Below are positions 8,463 to 15,809 of a stretch of DNA of 22,787 bases, piece after piece. Under the pieces are notes generated by a model. The model saw nothing but the letters and a program-made list of their open reading frames with translations. It did not search any database and had not been told where the DNA came from. The translations under genes were made by a program, and so were the position numbers. This stretch comes from an uncultured Opitutia bacterium (lineage in GTDB: Bacteria > Verrucomicrobiota > Verrucomicrobiia > Opitutales > Opitutaceae): assembly GCA_937952235.1 (NCBI GenBank), contig CALFZM010000262.1:1-22787 (forward strand), written 5' to 3'. Numbering within the stretch: the first letter of the stretch is position 1; each line of letters starts with the position of its first letter.

Positions 8463-9221
8463 ATGATCGTCGCCCGCCAGCTCTCGAAAACCTTTCGCGA
8501 CCGCAAACGCGGCGCGATCGAGGCGGTGGCTGGCGTGTCGTTCTGCGTCCAGCCGGGGCAGATCTACGGCCTGCTCGGCGCCAATGGCGCGGGCAAGACC
8601 ACGACCCTGCGCCTCCTGGCCACGCTGCTGCAGCCGACGGGCGGCACCGCCGAGGTGGCAGGCTTCGACGTCACGCGGGAGCCGGCCGAGGTGCGCGCGC
8701 GGGTGGGTTTTCTCGCCGCCAGCACGGCCCTGTACGGGCGGCTGACCGCGCGGGAAACGCTCGCCTACTTCGGGCGGTTGAACGGCATGAGCGACGCGGA
8801 CATCGCGGCGCGGACCCAGGCGCTCGCCCACGACCTCGACATGCATGCCTTCCTCGACCGGCGGTGCGACAAGTTCTCCACCGGCATGAAGCAGAAGACG
8901 TCGATCGCGCGCACGCTGATCCACGATCCGCCGGTGATGATCTTCGACGAGCCGACGCTCGGGCTCGACGTGATGGCGGCGCGGACGATCGTGCAGTTCG
9001 TGCGCGAGTGTCGTGCCCGCGGCAAGACGGTGATCTACTCGACCCACATCATGAGCGAAGTGGAGAAGCTCTGCGACGTGATCGGCATCATCCACGGCGG
9101 CCGCCTGCTCGCGGAAGGCACCCTCGAGGCGTTGCGCGCCAGCTACCGGGAGCACGACCTGGAGGAGATCTTCGTCCAGGCCGTGGGTCTGCCGCCGGCC
9201 GGGGTGGCGGGGAATCCCTGA
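8463..9221 (+). CDS. natA: ABC transporter ATP-binding protein, NatA-like
   Basis: 252 residues starting at the ATG at 8463, just before the first conserved strand (MIVARQLSKTF). Walker A is GANGAGKT (39-46), the signature is FSTGMKQK (138-145), Walker B is VMIFDEPTLGLD (158-169), and the switch histidine lies in YSTHIMSEVE. The segment after strand 5, GFLAASTALYGRLTARE, lacks the usual Q-loop glutamine; a GSTGLY-like version is normal in the NatA group. The signature and Q-loop region place it with the NatA sodium-extrusion ATPases rather than drug exporters. It energises the permease encoded 4 bases downstream. Sodium as substrate is inferred from family resemblance. It starts 35 bases after the giant repeat gene, so cotranscription is possible. 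Confidence 0.9.
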   Translation: MIVARQLSKTFRDRKRGAIEAVAGVSFCVQPGQIYGLLGANGAGKTTTLRLLATLLQPTGGTAEVAGFDVTREPAEVRARVGFLAASTALYGRLTARETLAYFGRLNGMSDADIAARTQALAHDLDMHAFLDRRCDKFSTGMKQKTSIARTLIHDPPVMIFDEPTLGLDVMAARTIVQFVRECRARGKTVIYSTHIMSEVEKLCDVIGIIHGGRLLAEGTLEALRASYREHDLEEIFVQAVGLPPAGVAGNP

Positions 9222-9225
9222 AGCG

Positions 9226-10446
9226 ATGAACGGGCGGCGCATCCTCACGATCTACGCCAAGGAGCTGCGCGACATGCTGCGCGACCGGCGGACGCTGGTT
9301 TCGATGATCGTGATTCCGACGCTCCTGATGCCGCTGATCGTGGGCGTGGTGGTCTTCATCTCGGTGAAAGTCATCCGCCAGGCCCGCGCCGAGGCGCCCG
9401 TGGTGATGGTGATCGGCGGCGACGACTCCCCCGGGCTGCGGGCGGCGCTGGGCGCCCACGGCCGGCTGCGCGTCATGCCCGCGGCGGAAGACTGGCGGAC
9501 GCGCGTGGCCGCCAAGACCGTGCGGGCGGCGGTGGAGATTCCGTCCGGGTTCGACGGGGCCCTGGCGCGCGGCGAACCGGCAACCGTCAAGATCCACCAC
9601 TACGAAGGTGAGTTGCGCTCCGGATTCGCCGTCGCGGAGTTGCAGCGTTTCCTTGGCGACTACCGCGAGCGCGTGGTCTCGGCCCGGCTCGCCGAGCGAG
9701 GGCTCCCGGCGACCTTCGTCAAGCCGTTCTCCGTCCAGACGGCCAACGTCGCCCCGCCGGAGAAAGTCGGGGGCAACGTCGTCGGCGGCATCATCCCGTA
9801 CATGTTCCTTCTCCTGTGTTTCACCGGCGCGATGTATCCGGCGATGGACCTCACCGCCGGCGAGAAGGAACGTGGCACGATGGAGACGATCCTGTGCAGC
9901 CCGGTCTCGCGGCTGGACCTGGTGCTCGGGAAATTCCTGATGGTGCTGACGGCTTCGCTGGGGACGGTCGTCTGTTCCCTCCTTTCGATGGTGGGCACCG
10001 TGACCCTGGGAGGACCCCTGGTGCTCTCGATGGCGGGCGCGGCCCGCGCGGGAGCCTCCGCGGCCGCGCTGCCAACGCTCGATCCGCTCGGCCTGGCCGC
10101 GGTGCTGGTGCTGGTGCTGCCGATGGCCGTTTTCTTCTCGGCGCTCCTCCTCTCGATCGCGCTGTTCGCGAAGAGCTTCAAGGAGGCGCAGAGCTATCTC
10201 TCGCCGCTCGTGATCGTGATCATCCTGCCGGCCGTGGCCGGCGTGCTGCCTGGCGTGGAGCTGAATGCGAAGCTCGCGCTCGTGCCGATCCTCAACGTGT
10301 CGCTCGCGAGCAAGGAGCTCGTCTCCGGCGTGTGGCACTGGCCGCACCTCGCGCTGATCTTCGGCTCCACGAGCCTCTACGCGGCCGGCGCACTGGCGCT
10401 GGCGGTGCGGATGTTCAACCGCGAGGACGTCCTCTTCCGGACGTGA
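9226..10446 (+). CDS. natB: ABC transporter permease, NatB-like
   Basis: 406 residues. One membrane span near the N terminus (about 25-48) is followed by a large extracytoplasmic domain (about 50-185) and then about five more spans (near 189-207, 237-260, 288-314, 325-343 and 377-396). This is the ABC-2/NatB layout. GEKERGTMETIL (212-223) is the conserved coupling stretch after the second span, and SIALFAKSFKEAQSYLSP (310-327) is characteristic of NatB-type permeases. The ATG lies 4 bases after the natA stop, so the two are translationally coupled and should form one complex in the inner membrane, exporting sodium or another small solute. Downstream it converges on the carboxypeptidase gene across 133 bases without an obvious terminator. 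Confidence 0.9.
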   Translation: MNGRRILTIYAKELRDMLRDRRTLVSMIVIPTLLMPLIVGVVVFISVKVIRQARAEAPVVMVIGGDDSPGLRAALGAHGRLRVMPAAEDWRTRVAAKTVRAAVEIPSGFDGALARGEPATVKIHHYEGELRSGFAVAELQRFLGDYRERVVSARLAERGLPATFVKPFSVQTANVAPPEKVGGNVVGGIIPYMFLLLCFTGAMYPAMDLTAGEKERGTMETILCSPVSRLDLVLGKFLMVLTASLGTVVCSLLSMVGTVTLGGPLVLSMAGAARAGASAAALPTLDPLGLAAVLVLVLPMAVFFSALLLSIALFAKSFKEAQSYLSPLVIVIILPAVAGVLPGVELNAKLALVPILNVSLASKELVSGVWHWPHLALIFGSTSLYAAGALALAVRMFNREDVLFRT

Positions 10447-10579
10447 GGGGAACGTTTCCTTGGGCTGCGGAGCAATCCGATACCCGGTGCACCGAAATGC
10501 GGGCGCTCGCGCTGGAACAGCCAGGCTCCGGGCCGCTGCTTTGATCGATAGACGGGATCCTCAGGGGGCCAGACCACCG

Positions 10580-11881
10580 TTACGGCTTCACCGCCTCGAA
10601 ATACTCATGCAGCACCGTCGCCAGGTTCTCGCCGTAGTTGATCCAGTGCCGGCCCATTGGCGCGGGCTTGTCGGGCAGGCCGGCAATGACGTTGGCGTTG
10701 AACTCGTGCACGACCGCATCGATCCCGTAGCGCTCGAGCCAGCCGTCGCCCAGGGTGCCGGAGTTGCGGAAGGTGCCGCTCGTCGGCCCCTCCGTGAACC
10801 AGGTGTGCTGGCGCAGCAGTTTCTCGAACAGCGCCATGCGCTCGAGGTGGCGTGGGAGGTCGGGGACCGGCGGCCGGCTGAGGTGCAGCCGCCCGCCCCC
10901 GTCATTGTGCAGCTCCATCGCGAAGTGCGGTTTCCGGCCGGCCGCGATCATGCCTTCGAGCCATTGCTCCAACGCCGCGTTCTCGGGGACTAATTGCGCG
11001 TCGGCGGATTTGTCCCAGTTGCGATTGAGATCCTTGCCCTGGAAGTTGAAACGCGTCCGGCCGTGCGCGACGCCGTCCTTGTTGGCCAGCGGCAGGATGT
11101 AATAGCAGGTGCGCTCGAGCAGCTGCCGTGCGCCGGCGTCGCCGCGCAGCAGCCGGCGCACGAGGCCCTCGACCACCCAGTTGCCGCCCGGCTCCCACGG
11201 ATGCGACCGCGCGCGGATGAAGACCCGGTACGGCGCCTGCTCGCGTCCCACGCGGACGATCTCGAGTTCGCGGCCCTGCACGGTCCGGCCGATGGGCGTG
11301 ACCTGCACGAGTGGGTTCGGGCGGATTTCAGCGAGGAACCGGTCGAGGTCGGAGAGCCGGTACGGTTCCAGGCGCGCGACGTAGAGCCGCGGCCCGGTCA
11401 ACTCGACGGTGAACCGCACGCTGTCGCCGGCGGAGTTGTCCACCGGGATCGCGCGCCAGTCGCGGCCGTTCTCGGAAAGCCGGACGGTCTTGAGCTCGCG
11501 GGAAACGGAGCCGCGCACGCCGTTCCAGACGTTGTCGAGTTCGGTGATCACCAGCGTGAGCTTCGCGCCCGGCTTGCCCTGCAGCATGAAGTGGAAGTGC
11601 CCGGCGGCCCGGTTGGGAGAAGACCGCTCGTGGTCGTAAAGCAGGTGCACGACGATCGCGCCATCGGGTGCCTGCTCGTACCACACCGGCGAGGCGTTCT
11701 CGAAACTCGTGTCGATGTAGTCGAGTCCGGTGATGCGCGGGACGATCGGCGACGCGAGCCGGGTCGGGGCGGCCTTGGTTTCGGCACCCTGCAATGAAGC
11801 CGGTGCCACCGCGCCGAGCAGGAGCGCGAGGCCGCCAGCCACGCCGCGCGGGAAGGAGCGAGAACGAGGGGTCAGGTGCAT
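10580..11881 (-). CDS. Exported M14-family zinc carboxypeptidase
   Basis: The ATG at 11881 is chosen because it opens a signal peptide (MHLTPRSRSF, then GVAGGLALLLGAVAP, cut near residue 33); the frame upstream is noncoding-like. The product has 433 residues. An N-terminal beta domain (about 50-185) precedes the peptidase domain. Zinc ligands are His227 and Glu230 in ARSHPWEPGG and His325 in AMELHNDGG. Arg286 in DLNRNW would bind the substrate carboxylate, and Glu393 in VVHEFNAN is the catalytic acid. LANKDGVAHGRTRFN (265-279) is a hallmark of the family. The beta domain plus HPxE arrangement is closest to the cytosolic-carboxypeptidase-like (CCP/Nna1, M14D) branch, although this copy is exported. 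It should remove C-terminal residues from periplasmic peptides. The specificity pocket cannot be read from sequence alone. Confidence 0.92.
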   Translation of the reverse strand: MHLTPRSRSFPRGVAGGLALLLGAVAPASLQGAETKAAPTRLASPIVPRITGLDYIDTSFENASPVWYEQAPDGAIVVHLLYDHERSSPNRAAGHFHFMLQGKPGAKLTLVITELDNVWNGVRGSVSRELKTVRLSENGRDWRAIPVDNSAGDSVRFTVELTGPRLYVARLEPYRLSDLDRFLAEIRPNPLVQVTPIGRTVQGRELEIVRVGREQAPYRVFIRARSHPWEPGGNWVVEGLVRRLLRGDAGARQLLERTCYYILPLANKDGVAHGRTRFNFQGKDLNRNWDKSADAQLVPENAALEQWLEGMIAAGRKPHFAMELHNDGGGRLHLSRPPVPDLPRHLERMALFEKLLRQHTWFTEGPTSGTFRNSGTLGDGWLERYGIDAVVHEFNANVIAGLPDKPAPMGRHWINYGENLATVLHEYFEAVKP

Positions 11882-12192
11882 GAGGTCTTCGGATACGGTA
11901 GCACGCGGCCGCGAGGCGAAAAGCCGCTTCTGCGGTGCACGCTGATGCCCCGCATCGGGCGCCGCGGTAGCTGGGCGAGCCCCGGCCAGGTTTGTAGCCG
12001 GGGCTCGAATGACCTGCGCCGGGCCTTTGAGATCCTCGTTTAGTCGTTCGCCGGAAACGTGATCGAAGCGGCCGCCATCGTACTTGCGCGGGTGGAATGA
12101 AGGTAAACCAGCCGTAAATGCCCGGCCGGCCTGAAGCGCGGCGGAAAAGGGGCCGAATAGGGAGGGTAGCATCGCAGCACCTTTCCTCTGTC
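11882..12192. other. Divergent intergenic region, 311 bases
   Basis: This region lies between the start of the carboxypeptidase (-) and the start of the coiled-coil gene (+), so it must hold promoters for both. The only distinct structure I see is the hairpin at 11976-12007. No convincing -35/-10 pair, operator or small gene is visible. Confidence 0.5.
11976..12007. repeat. Perfect 11-bp hairpin, REP-like
   Basis: CGAGCCCCGGC (11976-11986) pairs perfectly with GCCGGGGCTCG (11997-12007) around a 10-base loop. Neither side has a T-run, and the flanking genes diverge from here, so it does not look like a terminator. The form (GTAGC-GGGGCTCG arms) resembles dispersed intergenic palindromes of large GC-rich genomes. 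Confidence 0.6.
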
Positions 12193-12804
12193 ATGGATCC
12201 AAACGGCATCACTTTCCCGGCGCCCGAACCTTCGCTGAAGGTCACGCGCCCTTCGACCGAGAAGTGGGCCGCCACGCTGGCGGAGGAGCGGCGCCGGTTG
12301 CAGGAAGACATGGATGCCCTCCGTGAACGGGAGTCGAACCTGCGCGAATACGAGTCGCGCCTGCGCCAGCTTCAGACGGAGATCGAGGCCGGTCGTGCCC
12401 CGGTCGCGCCTTCGATCGGGTCGGTCTCGCCGCTGCCGCTGCGGAGCACGCCGCCGCCGTTTCACCGGCCCTCGAGCGGGTCGCCCTTCCACGACGACGC
12501 CAGCCTGCAGGCGGCCTGGGAGAAGCTCCATCGGGCCCGCGAAATCCTCGAGGCCGAGCAGAAAAACCTTCGCGACGAGCGCATCACGATGCGCGAACTC
12601 GAATTACAGATGAAACGCCGCGAGGAGCTCGTCGCGGAACGCGAGGCCCGCCTGGCCGAGCGCGAGGCCCTGGTCGTGGCCGCCGCGGGGGTCGCCGCCC
12701 CGGCCATCGCCGAGCAGATGGCGCACGAGTCCGCCGTCTCCCGGCTCACCCGGGTGCCGTTCGACATGGCCCGCTCCGTCTTCGGCGGGAAAAAGAACGG
12801 CTGA
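12193..12804 (+). CDS. Small coiled-coil protein of unknown function
   Basis: 203 residues from the ATG at 12193 (MDPNGITFP). Two charged heptad-rich helices, about residues 21-68 (EKWAATLAEERRRLQE onwards) and 107-160 (LQAAWEKLHRAREILEAEQ onwards), flank a Pro/Ser-rich linker (69-103). Together they predict two coiled coils joined by a flexible hinge. A short Ala-rich hydrophobic stretch (about 161-171) follows, and the basic tail ends SVFGGKKNG. The hydrophobic stretch is too short to be a confident membrane span. No enzyme motif is seen. It is followed at once by a terminator, so it is probably a single-gene unit, transcribed away from the carboxypeptidase. It may be a structural or scaffold protein; function cannot be assigned. 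Confidence 0.85.
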   Translation: MDPNGITFPAPEPSLKVTRPSTEKWAATLAEERRRLQEDMDALRERESNLREYESRLRQLQTEIEAGRAPVAPSIGSVSPLPLRSTPPPFHRPSSGSPFHDDASLQAAWEKLHRAREILEAEQKNLRDERITMRELELQMKRREELVAEREARLAEREALVVAAAGVAAPAIAEQMAHESAVSRLTRVPFDMARSVFGGKKNG

Positions 12805-12816
12805 CAGCAACGAATT

Positions 12817-12844
12817 AAATGCGCTGCGAGGGGCAGCGCATTTT
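12817..12844 (+). terminator. Intrinsic terminator after the coiled-coil gene
   Basis: AAATGCGCTGC (12817-12827) pairs perfectly over 11 bp with GCAGCGCATTT (12833-12843) around the loop GAGGG, ending in TTTT. It lies 12 bases after the stop codon. The A/T flanks make it nearly symmetric, so it may also stop transcripts coming from the right. Confidence 0.85.
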
Positions 12845-13142
12845 GGGGAACGGAAGCGGCGGGCGAAAGACCGCCGCTTTTCCGTTTTTCGCGGGGCGAA
12901 GGAGCGGTCGCTGGGCCCCGGTCGCGGCCCGGGCCAAAGGTCGAAGCAAATTGCCCTTGCGCCCGCCGGCTGTGGGCCCCATCCCGTTTCCCCGATGATG
13001 TATTCCGTCCAGGCCTGCGCGTCCGCCTTCGTCAATCCGACGATGGTCAAACGCGCTCGCTGGCACGGGTCGGCTTGGCGACGATGGTCATGCGCAGTCC
13101 TTGCGCCCCGCGGCTGAGAGACGCCGCCGATCACCACGCCAG
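12845..13142. other. Terminator-bounded stretch with no confident gene
   Basis: About 300 bases between two strong hairpin terminators. No convincing plus-strand ORF is present. On the minus strand a 14-codon ORF (13091-13047, MTIVAKPTRASERV) has AAGGA six bases before its ATG. Its stop overlaps a TTG (13050) that opens a second frame starting LTIVGLTKADAQAW. The two share a 12-base direct repeat (CGACGATGGTCA at 13038-13049 and 13079-13090). That second frame has no stop until 12604, deep inside the coiled-coil gene on the other strand, so I do not call it a gene. The stretch could encode a small RNA or be the leader of the downstream operon. Confidence 0.4.
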
Positions 13143-13170
13143 GCCCGACTCAACCGAGTCGGGCTTTTTT
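13143..13170 (+). terminator. Strong intrinsic terminator 65 bases before the methyltransferase gene
   Basis: GCCCGACTC (13143-13151) pairs perfectly with GAGTCGGGC (13156-13164) around the loop AACC, followed by six T residues (13165-13170). This is a textbook factor-independent terminator reading on the plus strand. The previous plus-strand gene already has its own terminator 300 bases earlier, so this one either ends a separate short transcript or acts as an attenuator in the leader of the downstream operon. Confidence 0.9.
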
Positions 13171-13235
13171 ATTGCCCGAATTTTCCGCTTCACGCCGACC
13201 GCCCCTTTCATCCGCACCTTTTCCGCCGCTCCGCC

Positions 13236-13982
13236 ATGCCCTCGTTCGCCACCGCTCCCGCCTGCGTCGACCAGCCGCCTGCCTCCCCGGAGATCGAGCT
13301 GCCCTCGGTCTCCTTCTTCGGCCGCTCCCTGGCCGAGTATGTCCGCTTCTTCGCCCTGGATCTGCCGGCCCTCCGGGGTCGCGATGTGCTCGACGTCGCG
13401 GCCGGTCCGTCGTCGTTCACGGCCGAGGCCTGCGCGCGTCGGATCGATGCCGTCGCGGTCGACCCCCGGTACGGCGATTCCGTCGCGGCGCTCACCGCGC
13501 AGGTTGCCTCGGACTACGCGCCGATGTTTGCGCAGATGCGGGCCAAGCCCGGGCTCTTTCGGTTCAATGCGTTTCCGTCGTTCGACGCCGCCGAGAGCGA
13601 CCGGCGGGGCGCGGCGGAGCGGTTCCTCGCCGACTACGCGACCCACTACGTGCACAACCGCTACGTCGGGGCGTCGCTGCCGCTGCTGCCGTTCTTCGAC
13701 GGCACGTTCGACCTGGTGCTCTGCGCGCACCTGCTTTTCGTCTACGGCCGGCGCTTCGATTTCGACTGGCACCTCGCCGCCTGCCGCGAACTCGCCCGCG
13801 TGAGTGCCGGCGAGGTGCGCCTCCATCCGCTCTGCGGCGCCGACGGGCGGCCGTACCCCGGCCTCGCCCGCCTGCGGCGGGAGTTGCGGGAGGCGGGCGT
13901 GGCCAGCGAGGTGCGGGCGCTCGACTACGAGTTCTTCGCCGGGGCGAATTCCATGCTCGTCCTGCGGAAGGAGGCATCATGA
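13236..13982 (+). CDS. Class I SAM-dependent methyltransferase-like protein
   Basis: 248 residues from the ATG at 13236. The frame is open upstream, but that part runs through the terminator, so this start is preferred. Motif I is VLDVAAGPSSF (51-61), the SAM-binding loop with a GPSS variant of GxGxG. The acidic residue ending strand 2 is Asp76 in AVDPRYG. FDLVLCAHLLF (158-168) fits motif IV. This AAGPSSF/DPxYG form belongs to an uncharacterised group of small cytoplasmic methyltransferase-like proteins; the substrate is unknown. The C-terminal strand order looks compact. It overlaps the next gene by four bases (ATGA) and leads a three-gene operon ending in deoA, a context that does not define its substrate. 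Confidence 0.85.
   Translation: MPSFATAPACVDQPPASPEIELPSVSFFGRSLAEYVRFFALDLPALRGRDVLDVAAGPSSFTAEACARRIDAVAVDPRYGDSVAALTAQVASDYAPMFAQMRAKPGLFRFNAFPSFDAAESDRRGAAERFLADYATHYVHNRYVGASLPLLPFFDGTFDLVLCAHLLFVYGRRFDFDWHLAACRELARVSAGEVRLHPLCGADGRPYPGLARLRRELREAGVASEVRALDYEFFAGANSMLVLRKEAS
13966..13974 (+). promoter_or_regulatory. Strong ribosome binding site of the ABM-fold gene
   Basis: GGAAGGAGG lies four bases before the ATG at 13979, inside the end of the methyltransferase gene. It is one of the few strong Shine-Dalgarno sequences in this window and fixes the start of the overlapping gene. Confidence 0.8.
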
Positions 13983-14329
13983 GTGCCGCCGGCCTGGCCC
14001 GCACGCCGGAGCCGCCGTACTACGCCGTCATCTTCACCTCGCTCCGCAATGCCGCCGACCCGGCAGGCTACGCCGAGATGGCGCGGCGGATGGCGGAGCT
14101 CGGCGGCCGTTACGAGGGCTTCCTTGGCGTGGAAAGCGTGCGCGGGCCGGACGGCGTGGGCATCACCGTGAGCTACTGGCGCGACGAGGCCGCGATCCTC
14201 GCCTGGAAACGCGATCCTGCACACCGCGAGGCGCAGCGGGGCGGGCACGAGGTGTGGTACGACCGTTTCGAGATGCGCGTGGCCCGGGTCGAGCGCGCTT
14301 ACGGGTTTGCCCGCGACGGCACCCGCTGA
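13979..14329 (+). CDS. Antibiotic biosynthesis monooxygenase (ABM)-fold protein
   Basis: 116 residues. YYAVIFTSLRNAADPAGYAEMARRM (shown in part: YYAVIFTSLRN and GYAEMARRM), then GGRYEGFLGVESVRGPDG, ITVSYWRDEAAILAWKRD and AHREAQRGG together are the pattern of ABM-domain proteins: a ferredoxin-like beta sheet with the WxxxxAxxAWxxxxxH element. Family members include heme-degrading and cofactor-free monooxygenases and many of unknown role, usually dimers. The ATG overlaps the methyltransferase stop and follows a strong ribosome site, so the two products are made together. The C-terminal tail (FEMRVARVERAYGF) is common in the family. Enzyme activity is not established by sequence. Confidence 0.9.
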   Translation: MSAAGLARTPEPPYYAVIFTSLRNAADPAGYAEMARRMAELGGRYEGFLGVESVRGPDGVGITVSYWRDEAAILAWKRDPAHREAQRGGHEVWYDRFEMRVARVERAYGFARDGTR

Positions 14330-14341
14330 CAGCGTGCCGCC

Positions 14342-15646
<1,305 letters not shown>

Positions 15647-15682
15647 TACGAAGCTGCCTGGAGCAGATTCAATGATTCTGGA

Positions 15683-15773
15683 GCCCAAACCTAGACGCAA
15701 AGTCGCAAAGGACCGCGACGTCTCGCCAAGTCCTTCGCGAGTCTTTGCTCTCCTTCGCGTCTTTGCGTTTGGG
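15683..15773. repeat. GCAAAG-type inverted repeat between converging genes
   Basis: The left arm (CCCAAAC at 15684-15690, then GCAAAGTCGCAAAGGA) and right arm (TCCTTCGCGTCTTTGC, then GTTTGGG at 15767-15773) are inverted copies. They match over 14 of 16 bases in the core plus a perfect CCCAAAC/GTTTGGG end. The left arm carries six extra bases (CTAGAC). Inner copies of CTTTGC and CCTTCGCGA show the element is made of several degenerate units. It lies between the stops of deoA (+) and the ABC-F gene (-), so its RNA hairpin could help end both transcripts. Repeats of this CGCAAAGxCGCAAAG type are, from memory, dispersed in many bacterial genomes. Confidence 0.75.
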
Positions 15774-15809
15774 ATCCCGCCCTGATCGGCTACGATTCTA
15801 CTTGAGGCG

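Noticed and set aside
2465..8506. A minus-strand frame open for about 2013 codons, antisense to the giant repeat gene
   Set aside because: Its product is dominated by Arg, Gly, Ala, Asp and Glu with no domain, and it exists because the repeat gene uses codons that rarely create stops on the other strand. The plus-strand frame has a signal peptide and recognisable repeats.
8463..10446. The ABC pair as a dedicated exporter of the adjacent giant protein
   Set aside because: The giant protein has a Sec signal peptide, and the pair is a NatAB-type small-solute exporter with no peptidase, membrane-fusion or outer-membrane partner.
13114..13119. CTGAGA, a piece of the TPP riboswitch consensus, just before the operon terminator
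   Set aside because: The rest of the TPP consensus (ACCTGAT and the GGATAATGCC/CGTAGGGA parts) is absent, and the downstream genes are not thiamin genes.
12604..13137. Minus-strand frame running from the gap into the coiled-coil gene
   Set aside because: It passes through a terminator and has no stop until deep inside the opposite gene. Only its first part looks protein-like, so it is reported as a weak finding and not as a gene.
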